Source: Tretioscincus oriximinensis (lineage: Eukaryota > Chordata > Lepidosauria > Squamata > Gymnophthalmidae). Taken from it: a DNA stretch of 64,000 nucleotides. Below, one piece after another: positions 32,571-45,120 of this stretch. Position 1 is the stretch's first letter, and each line of letters starts with the position of its first letter. Where the stretch lies: positions 150,108 through 214,107 of the forward strand of contig JAJVDF010000775.1 in the NCBI GenBank assembly GCA_022410635.1, read 5' to 3'. Under the pieces are notes generated by a model. The model saw nothing but the letters and a program-made list of their open reading frames with translations, had not been told where the DNA came from and ran no database searches. The translations under genes were made by a program, and so were the position numbers.

Positions 32571-34061
32571 TAAAATGGAAATAACATGTAAAAAAATTGT
32601 AGTACCATACAGTTAGGAAGAGAGTTGATTGTTATACAACATCGACATAAGTTCTACATTCATTTTTCCCCTTTTAATTTATCTGACACTGTCATATTGT
32701 ATTATACTTAGAATTTCGATTTTACAATTTTCTCTACCAATTTTTCCAGATTTCCAATGTTACAAACATTGTACTATACATGTTTTTCATAACTTACTTA
32801 ATCGAAAATCGGCACTGGGATACGTAGACTGTGCATGATTTGTACTATTTTGACCCANTTTTGTCCCTGTTGTACCTTAACTCAATAAATCTGGTTATTT
32901 GTGCCACCTAATAATATAACTTCACATAGTTCATGCCTCCCCATCTTTCATATTTGTTTACAAATATTTCTTTTAGAATCGTTCTTTGATACTTGCACCC
33001 AGTTTGATAGGTACTGATTTCATTCCTGTAAAGTTTGACTAGACATCTGTTCTGGAAGGGTTTGGGAAATATATAGCAATGTTGGAACCACTAGCACATT
33101 TAAAGCCCTACTCTTTGTACAAAATAGACATTCTCTCCTTATTCAAATCTTTTATTTGCCGTATTCAACAATTGTTCTTGGTTATCATAACTACTAAATA
33201 TTTCATTTTTACATCCCCCAAATTTGTGTTTGTTTTCTATTTAATAACTGTTCACTANGTGGTGTTTTTATAATTTAATTTATTTATTTTGACCATATTA
33301 AATTCTTAAACCTTTCAATAATTCTATTGATTTTGACTATAGAAGAAATGCTTCTAATCGTATACCCAGGTTCATTCAAACACTTTTTGGGAAGAAGCCA
33401 AGAAGTAGCTGGCATTCCTTTGAACTGTGTTCAATCTACTGCATATTTGTGGCTCAGTGCTCAAGTCAGAATGTAATATAGTCAGTCCTTTGAAAATATA
33501 CCATGCTGCAAGGTTTTCTTGGGATTTGTTAAGGCAAACATTGAGAAAACTCAGTTAACAGGTTTAAATTATCATGTAAAACCATCCCACTTTCTATTGC
33601 ATTTTTGGCCTCATTAGCATTACTCCTTCTCACACTGCAGAACGCAAAGTCACAGGAGTACTTGCTGTTACTAAACATGCTCAAAATATAAATATATGTA
33701 TTAAATTTTTGAATAAAAAATCCAGAGAACTGACCCTTCCAGCATGTTTGCATACATTAATTGACCTAAATAAGTTGGATACACAGAAAATATAGTTCAA
33801 AATATGGCATATCTGTGTAAGTCTGTCTTCATTTTATGTGGTAAAATCGAACTTAGAATTGAGCCTTGATTTAAATTGTAAGAATGAAGCTTTTCCTTCA
33901 CTCTACTTACAAATAAAGCAAGGGAAATAAGCTATTGTCACTTGCTAACAATAGCCAAGAGAGACGGGTTAAACAAGATTATGAAAGGTTCTGTTACTCC
34001 CTAAGAAATGCAAAAGAATCACAGAAGAAACATACCAACAGACAAGAGTTGTGTAAAGTTA
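32571..34061. other. Unassigned intergenic sequence
   Basis: About 1.5 kb of AT-rich sequence with no recognised feature. Confidence 0.4.
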
Positions 34062-34588
34062 AATTGTATCAGTGACGGCTGGCCTTTGGGTTCGTTGTGG
34101 CCGCCGGACACATCAGAAATTACCATAAATTAAAATCAATAATAAAATCTCAATAGAAAATAATGGCGAACCACTGGTCAAGCATGGGTCTTAGAGGAAC
34201 AAATCAAGCAGCAACAAATCAAAAAGCTCCAGACAACTTCTTTAGTGATGTTTTGGTCACCAATCCCAGGAGTTGAACTAATGGGAGGGCTGCCTGAGCA
34301 GGGCTACAGTCCCTCTTTCAGTCTGCCTGGAGGTGCCGTTTTGTATTTGCAATTCAAGTAACAGACAGAGAGCAAGTCCGGTAAGCAGCCTCCACATTTA
34401 ACCACCCTGGGCTGTAGCTGCAGGAGCCCCCAGAAGAAAGAGCTTCCTGCTGGGGTTTCCTGCAGCTGCTGCCCAGGGCACCAAAATGTGGAGGCTGCTG
34501 CCGCTGGAGCCTGGGACAGAAGCTCCTGGGCTGCAGTCTGAGTAGCAAGCCACAAGGTAGATTACCTTCCTTTCTCTTTCTTTTCTTT

Positions 34589-34769
34589 GGTCCTGTCCCC
34601 ACTGAGCCTTATTCTGGGTTATATCTCAGTACAGAGTTTGGTCATCCACATGCCAGTGTAGACTGTGGCAAGCCTCATTCGGGGCCTGCCATAGCCTACA
34701 CTATCATGTAGATGGCATATTCCTATTCTGAGATATAGCAAGAGAGGAAGGCTCAGTGGGGATGGGTCC
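34589..34769. mobile_element. Palindromic MITE, relative of 60898-60984
   Basis: Near-perfect inverted halves: 'ggtcctgtccccactgagcc' at the left mirrors 'ggctcagtggggatgggtcc' at the right, and 'tatatctcag' and 'cagtgtagactgtggca' have mirrored partners. Flanked by TTT on both sides. Shares about 60 bases ('atagcctacacta', 'catgtagatggca', 'ctgagatatagc') with 60900-60957. A three-base duplication fits PIF/Harbinger, but the call is provisional. Confidence 0.6.
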
Positions 34770-35180
34770 TTTCTGTTCTTTCTCTCCTTTATTTCTATCC
34801 TCCTTTTTTCTCCTTCCCAGTTCCTTCTTGTTTTCTTCCTCTGTCTACCTCCTCTTCGGGCCTTTCCTCCTTGCTTCATAATTTCTGGGTTGAGTTGCAG
34901 AGTTCATTTGTGGTGTGTTTAGAGTGTGAATAACCAAAATTATTAGCCTAGTTTTTCTTCCCTTTCTTCCTTCTTTCCCCCCCCCCCCCTCTTTCTACCT
35001 CCCCTTTGGTCCTAATCTGGCTTGAATTCTGCATTTTTTAAAAATAGTTTCTACTGAGCATATGTCTTTTATATATATAAAAAATCACTTCTAATTTTAG
35101 TTAAGTTCTAGTTTTTCTAGTAGCAGAATGGCTCTCAGTTGCATTTCTGCCTGCTTTTCAGTGTTTAAGAACTATCTAAG

Positions 35181-35431
35181 AACTTCAATTAGACCACCTC
35201 TCAAACACCACCTTTCGAGGCTGAAGAGGCCCAAACGTTGCAGATGGATTTCATAAGGGAGGTGCACCTGTCCCCTGACCGTTCTAGTTGCCCTTTTCTA
35301 CACCACAGAAATGAGATGTGGTGACCAGAATTGTACACAATATTCCTAATGTGGCCTCNCCACAGATTTATAAAGAGGCTAAACAACACTTGCTGGCTTG
35401 TTTTTTATTCCTTTCCTGCACACTGGTTTGA
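35181..35431 (-). mobile_element. CR1 fragment (antisense)
   Basis: 'gaccacctctcaaacaccac', 'cagatggatttcataaggga', 'gtggtgaccagaattgtaca' and 'ggcctcnccacagatttata' match 12070-12300 of the larger antisense CR1 copy. It is an internal piece of ORF2 with neither the 3' end nor the rest of the reverse transcriptase. Confidence 0.85.
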
Positions 35432-36080
35432 TTAGGTAATCTGATTATAAGTGAGTTCCTGAGCCAACTTCCTGTAATAGCAAAAATGTTTCCTGTGGAC
35501 GGGTCACTAAGTGCAGAGTTGCGAAGAAGGCATTCTTGCGCCTAGGGCTAGCTGTGGTGCACCCTGGGAGCTGTAATCTTCAGGACATCAGGCAAATAGC
35601 ATTAGAAGTGGAAGAAAAAATATTTTATCAGGAAAAGTGTCACCCAGCCAACATCATCGTCACTAGCAGATATATTTACTTGTTTTTCCTTCTTTTTAAA
35701 GAAGCATAATTGAAAACAATATTAGGTGTGTTATTTATTATTATTTTATAAATACACTTGCTCAATTTACACCCAGATTCAGGAATTGGGAAAAATAATG
35801 GAGGAAAGAGTGGAATAAAGGGGGAAAGGCAGAAGGAAGAAAATAAGGAAGGAAAGGAAGAAGGATAGAAGGAAAGAGCAGGAAGGATGGAAGGAAGGAG
35901 AAAAGTGATGTCACTTCCTGTCCAACCCCGAGGAAGTGATGTCATTTCCTGTCCCCCCCGAAAGTGATGTCAAAAAAAATCAAACCACGCTGTGCGCACC
36001 TAGAACTCCTAGCATCCAACATTTGTGCTGGGATTGCACCCCCCCAGAAATAAACTGCGCCAGCCGCCACTGAATGTTAT

Positions 36081-36689
36081 GTATTATAAATAAACAAACT
36101 GGGTTCGGACATAACAAAAAGAGTGCTCATTTTTGTGTGGAAAATATTCGAAAACACTTTGCCTTTGAAGCTAAACAGTGCCTTCTACAAAGCTATGTGT
36201 CAACTCAAATGGTTGCTGCCAATGGAGCCATTCTGGGCAAGAATTTCACTTCCAAGTGGATGACAGTTTTAAACTGCAGAGCATTNCAGTCTCCACATAA
36301 ACTGTTTTCAGTGGTTTGATAACTATGATCACCTGTTATCTGTATTTTAACTTAAAAGATTTCCCTCTCTTCTCTTGGATTTTTCTTAATAAATTCATAT
36401 AAAAACACTATTAAAAATTAGTTGAAGACAATGAGATTCAGTCACACCAGAAAAGCCTCGGTAAATAAATTCATTTCCAAAGATGCCTAAAATATAATAA
36501 TAAGTACCTCATGAATATCTGAAGAGAGAAAATTCTGTAANGTAGCTATCAACACAGACAAGATCTGTTTGCAGGACACAACATGATACTAAGAATGTAA
36601 CCAGTTGATACTGCCTCTTTGTCCTTAAGGTTGGCAAAAGGCATGAGCTAGTTTTAGATCATGCGTGAAATAGAAGCAACATCACTATC
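36081..36689. other. Unassigned intergenic sequence
   Basis: Nothing recognised. Confidence 0.4.
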
Positions 36690-36697
36690 AGTCCGCC

Positions 36698-36875
36698 CAG
36701 GGCCATGTTTAGGCAAAATATAAATACCGGTAGTACTAAGAAGATATTAATATTTTTATTGCTTTTAGTATTATAAAACCCAAAATAGTTGAGGGAAGAG
36801 GGGGAAGAGGGGGAGTAAAATAAATAAAGTAAATAAATAAATAAGTAAGTAAATTACTGCCTAAATCTGGCCCTG
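36698..36875. mobile_element. Short hAT-type MITE (178 bp)
   Basis: The terminal inverted repeats are CAGGGCCATGTTTAGGCA (left) and, reversed from the right end, CAGGGCCAGATTTAGGCA, 16 of 18 identical. The 8-base flanks AGTCCGCC and AATCCTGC match weakly. The interior is AT-rich with an AAAT run. A diverged sister copy lies at 61286-61475. Confidence 0.7.
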
Positions 36876-36883
36876 AATCCTGC

Positions 36884-38091
36884 CCACAAAGTCATGCTTA
36901 TACAGAGATCTACTCACAGAAACGGTCTGCTATGATGGAATCACAATTTGTGTGATTCAGCAATGGGGATTTTTTAAAAAGGAATTACAATTTCGTGAAG
37001 ACATTCAGCAATTTGAACTTGGCAAGTCTNGTGAAATGTCAGGGCAAGAGTAACAGTTCATTGGCTCTCGGCTCGCAGAGAATGCTGGGGATTGTAGTGA
37101 GGCAAGCACAGCAATTGCCTTATGGGTCTCATCATGCGACAATATTGTCAAAGGATGCTTTGGAACAATGTGTAAGTTTAAGGTAAGATGTGAACAGATA
37201 GCTAATGTGTTGTAAATGAAATAGTGAGGCAAACTTTGAGGTGGGGAAACACCCCTAGAGAAGTCATTTTAATATGAATATGGAAATGTTAAAATACGCT
37301 ATCTTTGTGTTCTCTTGCATTCATCTGCCAGCTTGGCAAAGAAAGTTGCTGGATAGCAAGGACTGATGATGATAACCTTTGTCATCAACATTATTATAAT
37401 TGTTATTAACNAAACATCAACTATTCTGTAAATATTTCGTCAACCAGTGTAGACAAAATATTTATAAAGGTATCTATTGTTTTGCTATTGTTGCTCTATG
37501 TTAACATGTCACCATGTTAAAAGAAGTGAATAAAATTATATGGACTAACTTCACACAATTTCCCAAAAACAATGTTCAAAAAAGAATAACAAATAGCTCA
37601 TCTCTACTCTTAATAAAACACATATTGCTGAAGGATCTGATCTGAGCTTTGGGACTGGTCTTTACTCCAACCAATNGGAGAGATCAGATGAAGACATTGC
37701 ACATGTCAGTGGTGTCACAGTTCACTGACTGGGAGTGGGCAGAAAGATGTCCACTAACAGAGAGTAGCAGTGGGGGGTAAAGGTGGGGTACACATGTCTC
37801 CCGTACTTACACCCAAGCCCCCCTCTGTGGTCTCCTCCACTAGTATGTACAATAAAATATTCTTATTGTGATTCTAAATTAGCAGAATATTTTCATTTTG
37901 ATGTAATGGTGGAGGTCTTACCTCACACATTACTGAATGATCTGCAATCTTTCCATGTTTTATCCATTTATTTTTAATTTTAGTATTAGTGTTTCACTAT
38001 GCAATAAATGATAAAAACTATGTTTTTAAACAATCCACTCAATGATTAATTCATCACTGTTCTTTAAGCAAAGAAATTAAGTATTATTAAC
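36884..38091. other. Unassigned intergenic sequence
   Basis: No gene recognised. A patch at 37060-37150 ('gaatgctggggattgtagtg') resembles words found in many DNA transposons, but no ends could be found. Confidence 0.35.
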
Positions 38092-38899
<808 letters not shown>

Positions 38900-38907
38900 A
38901 TTTAGAA

Positions 38908-39849
38908 CAGTGTGGTCCAACCCGTGGCCCGTGGGCCGCATGCAGCACACCAAGACATTTATGTGGCCCATGAAGGGGCCAGATGACCACTGAACGCTCC
39001 AAAGAGGGTTCTCTGATGGCACGCATACTGTTAATTTCGAGAGTCACACTTTCAGTACTGGCTCCTGTTCCGCATGGGAGTCACCATGTTAGGGGAACTC
39101 TGCCCTCCATTGGCGCCATGTTGGGGGAATGGATTGTGGAGTTCCCCTAACATGGTGACTCCCATGTGGAACAGGAGCCAGTACTGAAAGTGTGACTCTC
39201 CAAATTAACAGTATGCGTGCCATCAGAGAACCCCCTTTGGAGCGCTCAGCGGACATCTGGCCCCTTCATGGGCTACAAAAATGTCTTGTTGCTTCCACGC
39301 TGACGCTTGCAGCCACCTGCTCCTTTCGGCCATAACACCCACTGGTGTTATGGCTGAAGGGAGCAGAGGGGAGACAGCTGCGTCCGCAGCCGCCTGCTCC
39401 CTTCAGCCGCAACACCAGCATGGTGTTATGGTCAGAGCGACCAGGTGGCTGCGAGTGCCAGTGTCTTGGGCAAGCGGGCTGCGAAGCAGTCAGGAGGCTG
39501 CNAATGTCAATGTCTTGGGCCAAGACACCGACGGTTGCAGCTGCCTGGCCTCTTCGCCATCCATTTGCCCAAGATGCTGACATTTGATGATTCCACTTCC
39601 GGAATCTGCTTCTGGGAATGGCATCCAGAGTGACATCGTTTCCTGTCCCGCCCTGGAAGTGTCATCACTTCTGGGGCGGGGCAGGAAGTGACATCAGGAG
39701 TGTGAGGGTCAGAGTGACATCACTTCCTGTCCCCACCCCAGAAGTGATTTTACTTCTGGGGCGGGACAGGAAGTGATATCACTCTGGCCCTCATACTCCT
39801 GCAATGATGTTTGATCGACCCTCGGGTACAAAAAGGTTGGACCACACTG
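38908..39849. mobile_element. Non-autonomous hAT element of serial hairpins (942 bp)
   Basis: Perfect 8-bp target duplications ATTTAGAA (38900-38907 and 39850-39857) and perfect 15-bp inverted ends CAGTGTGGTCCAACC / GGTTGGACCACACTG make this an unambiguous hAT insertion. It encodes no transposase. The interior is GC-rich and consists of consecutive inverted repeats: a large one at 38953-39288, smaller ones at about 39310-39470, and one at about 39690-39800 containing 'cacttcctgtccc' and its mirror. An autonomous hAT elsewhere must have supplied transposase. Confidence 0.93.
38953..39288. repeat. Long inverted repeat, about 148-base arms
   Basis: The left arm 38953-39100 and the right arm about 39139-39288 pair over nearly their whole length, for example 'cagtactggctcctgttcc' with 'ggaacaggagccagtactg'. 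They are separated by a loop of about 38 bases. Mismatches are few and scattered. Transcription through it would give a long double-stranded RNA. Confidence 0.9.
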
Positions 39850-39857
39850 ATTTAGAA

Positions 39858-40286
39858 CATTTTTTGAACATTTTAAGAAATTACATAGGCCAGGGAATCA
39901 TTTTAGCTTCAAGAATGTTAGAGTTCCCAAAAAATAGGATTTATAAGTAAGTAGAGTATAAAATATAGGTTGACTGTATACTCAAACAAAACGATAAAAC
40001 AGTAAAATAAAGAATTTGTTAAAGGTTTGTTGTTGTTGTTTTGTGTTAATAAAGGCTGCATATTTTTCCAAAGCAATTAAATTACCGCAATGCAAATTAG
40101 TCAATAACAGAAACCATAGGTGTAAATGGGAAGCTGGTATATAAATATATATGGTATATGTATATATCATACTTACAAATTGCCAGACATTAGCTATAAT
40201 CAAATAAAAATGGTACCAGCATTAATTAAATTGAGAAACTTACACATACACACACATACATGATAGATGCTAGAGACAGACAGACA
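39858..40286. other. Unassigned spacer
   Basis: AT-rich, with nothing recognised. Confidence 0.4.
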
Positions 40287-40692
40287 TCACACAACACTAG
40301 GACCAGAAGGCATCCCTTAAAACTGATGGGTAGAAAAATGAGAACAGGCAAATGAAAGTATTTTTTCACCCAGAGGGTCATCTGCCTGTGGAATTTACTT
40401 CCTAAAGAGATAGTAGTAGCTAACAGCTTGGATNGCTTGAAGACAGGACTAGACAGGTTTATGGACGCCAAGGGTACAAATGGGTACTAGAATGGATGTC
40501 TGAATGTTGTCTCCNGGATGGAGCAACAGGCAGGACTCCTGAAATACCATTTGCAGGGAGTCATGAACAGGTGCATATTTTGCTTTCCTCTGTTCAGTCA
40601 ACCCATGCACATCTGGCGGGCCTCTGTATGAGATGGAATGCTGGANTAGATGGGCTGTGGCCTGATCCAGTATGGCTCTTCTTACGTTCTTA
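40287..40692 (+). mobile_element. CR1 3' end (sense)
   Basis: Begins within the end of ORF2 ('cacacaacactaggaccaga') and includes the codons for 'VFFHPEGHLPVEFTS' and 'DAKGTNGY', as in other CR1 copies. The 3' untranslated end 'gatggaatgctggantagat' and 'tatggctcttcttacgttct' follows. It is about 400 bases and frame-broken, with ambiguous bases at 40434, 40515 and 40646. Confidence 0.88.
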
Positions 40693-40791
40693 GATAGGTA
40701 GTTTAAAATCGCTGAGTAATGAAAGGGCTTGTATAACACACACTAGTAACTTCAACTGCTCAAAAGACTATTCAAAGAGGCCAATTTATTT

Positions 40792-40837
40792 ACAGACACA
40801 CACACACACATACATACAGACAGACAGACAGACATAC
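40792..40837. repeat. (CA)n/(CAGA)n microsatellite
   Basis: CA units followed by CAGA units. Confidence 0.9.
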
Positions 40838-41694
40838 TTAATTGTGGGTATTCAAATATCCCACAAAGTACATAGGATAGACTTTAAATGATTAGATTTT
40901 AGAGTAGATTAATAGAGACAATATCTGTACTATCTGTGCTGAAAAAAATTGCACATCTGAATGATTTGGAGTCAATTTCTTGACTGATTCAATTTTGGGA
41001 AGTTTTGGTTAAATAACACATCAAGATTAATAAGAAAGCCATTGTAGGAGAGGAATATTGAGTGAATGATCATTATTACTTGATAAAGTTATTATAGTAA
41101 GAGAAATAGATGTGTTAAGGAAAAATATATAAATTAAATCAGTGAAGGACTGGGGGGGGGGGATTGCTAATTATGTTAAATGTGTGAGGTTTTATATTGT
41201 TTGTTTTTGTTTGTCAGAGGATGCAATCTCATAATAATAAAATCCAGCTAATTATCTGTTAATAATAAAATATATATTTTAAAAATATACCAAATTTCAT
41301 AAACCGAAAAAGATACCAGACATTGAATGAATGAACAAAATTCATGTATATTCATGACATAAAGCAAAGACTATAATATTGTTCAAAGGGATGTACACCA
41401 CCTTTTACCCACGACCCAAACCTGAGTGGTCCCCAAACCTCACCTCCCAATGCGCATGACTGTTACATTGTGTCCAAATATCTTTTGTCAAATAGCATTG
41501 AAATGAACTTTTATTAAACATAAATCTGTGTCAAAAACAATGAGAGCTTTTACAAGAATGTTAAAGGTCTATTTCCACTGCATTTGTCATATACCGTAAG
41601 AGATATATGACTGATAGCTGTACCAATGTTGTAGGTGCCAAATGTTGAGATAACCAATTTCAATTAGCAGCATAGTTAAATAAAGAAAATTTGC
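40838..41694. other. Unassigned intergenic sequence
   Basis: AT-rich, including a G homopolymer near 41152-41162. Confidence 0.4.
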
Positions 41695-41765
41695 ATTGCT
41701 TTTATCTACTGTAACCCACCCTGAAAGTTTTTGGTATAAAACAAGATGTAAATATCAATAAATAC
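41695..41765 (+). mobile_element. LINE 3' tail fragment (L2-like)
   Basis: 'ctgtaacccaccctgaaagt' followed by 'ttggtataaaacaagatgta' and 'aatatcaataaata' has the layout of an L2/CR1-type 3' end. No coding sequence remains. Confidence 0.45.
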
Positions 41766-42257
41766 AATTAAAAACATTAGTTAAAGTGGAACAGATTTTT
41801 GCAAAGGAAATTGGCTCCTTATTCACTCTACACACTGTATCCACATTCAGGTCAATGATATATGTTGACTAATAGCAGTATCTCTTGTGAAGGTGCAACT
41901 ATGCAAAGAGTCCATTCAGAATCTCACTATGTATCCCATAAATCCACCTCACATGCATCCCTTCAGACAAATGAAAAAATAAAGATATAAAATAGTGATA
42001 CAACTGGTTCTCCTTACATCTTAAGATATTACTCCTTGATCTCAGGATGCTAGCATCCCAAATGCTTTGACACAGGATAAGGAGGCACTTATGAAGGAAA
42101 CATGAACATTTTCTAGTTTGCACAGAGATGAGCTTGGACAAAAACTTGGTCCAAATTGAACTGGACCTCTTTTAGTACAATTTGTTCTGGAAACAGTTCA
42201 AACAATCAGACAGTTCCAAATTAAATTTCAGACAATTTGTAAAAATCAGTGAATGTT
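41766..42257. other. Unassigned spacer
   Basis: Nothing firm. 42120-42240 is rich in GTTCAAA/TCCAAATT words (see findings). Confidence 0.35.
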
Positions 42258-42294
<37 letters not shown>

Positions 42295-42336
42295 GCAACA
42301 ACAACAATAATAAACAAATATCATCATCATCATCAT
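42258..42336. repeat. (AAC)n and (ATC)n microsatellites
   Basis: About 17 AAC units with one AGC interruption, then five ATC units after a short spacer. Confidence 0.95.
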
Positions 42337-43632
42337 AGGATTCAAAGTCCTATTTAAAACTCCTATTTCAGTTCAAATCAATCTATTACGTTTTGAATTA
42401 CACTTCTTAGTCCTGGATGAGATTGGGCTGAATATTTTTATCACATGTAATCTTCAGAGAGACTTTGCAGCTAGGCAATATCATTTTTTTTTGTAAAGTC
42501 AATGGCAAAAAGGCAGATAGTATATTAGGTGTCTCCTGGGATCAGTATGTCTCTTTGCGTGAGAGTGTGCATACATGTGTATGCATATAAAGAAATACTA
42601 CTTGTTGAAACTTCCTTTTAAAATTCTTGAATTTACATTCAATTTAACTCTATCTCAATCCTTGCTGTTTTATAATTGAAGCCTTTTAAGCTCCATTTGA
42701 TCCTACCTAGAAGACAGTAGCAAATTACATTGATTGCACATAAATAAGCGTATTTTTCTTATTTTGAAAATTGCTTTGATCTCCATTTCAGTTGTGCTAC
42801 CTTTGCACATGAGTTCAAACTACACTACTATTGCATTTCAGAGAAATCTTCAAATATGGAAAGGTTTAGTGGGAACAGAAAGAATGTATGCGATCACAAT
42901 TAATGCAATCTCTTCCTATACTCTGATTACAGACAATTGCCCTGTTATCTGAAATANAAGCTATATACTCATACTGAAGGCAAAATATATATTGAATCAG
43001 GAACTAACCATACTGCTATGTTACATGGGACTTTGGAAGGCCAAGGCATGTCAAGTGCATNTTTACCTCCCACTCTCCTTTAGGTGCAGCCAAAAGAAGC
43101 ATTTTTAGGCAAAAGACTAATGAGGCAAGTCAAATGGTCTTTTGTTCACAACATTATATTCTGCTCAGAGAGCATCAGTGACCAATGAATTCTNTCATTT
43201 CCAGACAAATAGTCCTGTCAGGCAAAATATCCTTTCCCAGGAGTAAGATTGAAGTCTGCAAGGGACATGTCCAGATTTTGGGTTGTTTCTGGGAATGCAA
43301 ATACATTGTGTGAACTAACACCTTTTGTATTCATAGGATGTGGCAATGAATTGCAATGGAGGGAACTGAAAGGAAGAAAAGCCAAATATGGTCATATTGT
43401 CATTGAGCAATACCATCACATGGCTTTCCAGCCACTCCCCTCCATTGCCATGATTCCCACTCACAATCATTGCCTGACATGCTATGCAGTTCTGTTTCCT
43501 GCTTCCTGGATAGAGTCAGAGTTAGCCCCATTCTTGCTTTAGAAAACAGGGATGGTCATCTACAGATGCTGTCACCCAACTGCACCACACCCAGCTATCT
43601 TTCACAGTTCCCCAAACATGTAACACTGAACA
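42337..43632. other. Unassigned intergenic sequence
   Basis: No recognisable element. The 97-codon open frame at 43249-43542 has no family motif. Confidence 0.4.
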
Positions 43633-43640
43633 TTTGGAAG

Positions 43641-44069
43641 TAGGGTTGCCATACAGACTCTTGTGATGAGACTGGCAGAGCCTGTCTCATCAGAAGCATC
43701 CGTGTGTGCACGTGTGTGTGTGCATAGCTGCTCCTCTGCTAGAGGCGGGGTTTCACACCCAGGCGTTTTTCCTCTGCTGGAGGCGAGTTGGTGCACTTTG
43801 CCCGACAGTGGACGTGAAACCCCGCCTCCAGCATTGGATCAGCTCCGGCACGCTCCGAGGTTCCTTCCAGGATCCTGGAAAGCGTTGTTTAAGCTGCAGC
43901 CNTCAGCTCTGACGGCTCCTTTGCCTTTAAAATCCTGGATTTTTACATTCCCTGATGCAGCATCGGGGAATGTAAAATTCTGGGATTTTGTCTTAAAACC
44001 CGGAGAGGGTTATATTTTAGTCCCCAAAGCCGGGATTGTCCCACCTTCCNGGGACGTATGGCAACCCTA
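43641..44069. mobile_element. hAT-type MITE, TAGGGTTGCCATAC ends (429 bp)
   Basis: The 14-base inverted ends TAGGGTTGCCATAC and GTATGGCAACCCTA are perfect. The 8-base flanks are TTTGGAAG and TTTGGAAC (7 of 8). The interior is GC-rich and contains inverted segments such as 'aggcggggtttcac' and 'gtgaaaccccgcct'. The longest open frame on the plus strand (from 43663) is a by-product and shows no transposase motif. Confidence 0.88.
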
Positions 44070-44077
44070 TTTGGAAC

Positions 44078-44865
44078 TGAACTTGACAACAGACCCTAAG
44101 CAGTTATTGTTTCCATTATCTCAAAGTCCATAGTTGCCTCTTAAGAATGGAATTTTGTGCTCCCAGCATAGATAAGATTCTCTTGCATTAATTAGGAGTA
44201 GATATAAGATTTAATATACTCACATTCTCTTCCCATACACTGAAAAACGTAAGGAATCTGACAAATGTTGCCTTAATCAACTTCATTCATAAGGGGCACG
44301 TTCAGCTATACTTTTTCATCTTGCTTGAGCTCTACATATGTGTAGCGCAGCTGGAGAAGGGAGACAACTGCGGCAGATATTATTCTGCCATCAGACTGAT
44401 TCTTATCTGGTAGTGTTCCAGTTTGATTCTACAACTTGCATAAAGTCAGCTAGATGACTTTGAGTTTAATCAGAGTTCTTTGGAGCTCTCTCAGCCACAC
44501 CTACTCCACAAGATTAATTAAACAACAGTGCAGAAGAGAATTAACGGGTCTAGAACCAATAACAGAATTAATGTTTCATTGTGGCCAATTAGAGAGGTTT
44601 ATGGTAAACTGAATATTAGTGATAGACCGGCCACTCAGCTAGACAATACATATTAAGGATAATAGACCACTTCTGAGTAGGCAGGGATTTTAGACTGAGA
44701 ATCTTAAACAGAGAATCTATGACAGCAATTCCATGTCTCATAACAGGGAAAGAGATGTTTGGATGTCCCATGGCTTGTTGTCAGTATTGACTTGATCCTA
44801 CGTACATTTAGTCCAAATTCGTACTGACATACCAGTTGATTTATTATATGTTAAGGCACCCTCAA
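44078..44865. other. Unassigned intergenic sequence
   Basis: Nothing recognised. Confidence 0.4.
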
Positions 44866-45120
44866 GAGGAAGGAGGAGGAGGAGGGGGAGAAGAAGTAGA
44901 AGAATCTAGTTTTTATACCCCTCTTCTCACCTTAAGTGACTCATAAAAGCTTACAAGGTTATTCTATCTTCCCCACCATTAAGCTACCTGTAAATGTCTT
45001 TCCTTTCAAACAGCTGGGTTGGCTGAATTCAAGGCCAGTAGAAGATGCTCTCCAGGGCCGATGCATAGGCCTCAAACTCGATATCTTTATTGAAACACTG
45101 AGCTCTTAAACTCTTTCCCC
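44866..45120 (-). mobile_element. Diverged SINE (antisense)
   Basis: A GGA/GAA-rich tail (44866-44905) is followed by 'ctagtttttatacccctctt', 'cttacaaggttattctatct' and 'tccccacca', then 'aacagctgggttggctgaat' and a decayed head. Many substitutions and small deletions make it one of the oldest copies here. Confidence 0.72.

Larger units (their letters stand above)
34070..36072. mobile_element. Composite hAT-type element, about 2.0 kb
   Basis: The ends are inverted repeats CAGTGACGGCTGGC (34070) and GCCAGCCGCCACTG (ending 36072), 13 of 14 matching, with the CAG...CTG ends usual for hAT elements. The 8-base flanks are AATTGTAT and AATGTTAT (6 of 8 identical), consistent with an old hAT target duplication. 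Near the right end there are repeated 'gaagtgatgtca' words also found in the hAT at 38908-39849. No transposase is encoded. A palindromic MITE (34589-34769) and a CR1 fragment (35181-35431) lie inside. The two ends could in principle belong to different insertions. Confidence 0.6.

Noticed and set aside
37060..37150. A 'gaatgctggggattgtagtg' patch suggesting another DNA transposon
   Set aside because: No inverted ends or target duplications could be located around it.
43663..44133. Plus-strand frame of 156 codons
   Set aside because: It lies inside the 429-base hAT MITE, extends past its end, and has no transposase motifs.
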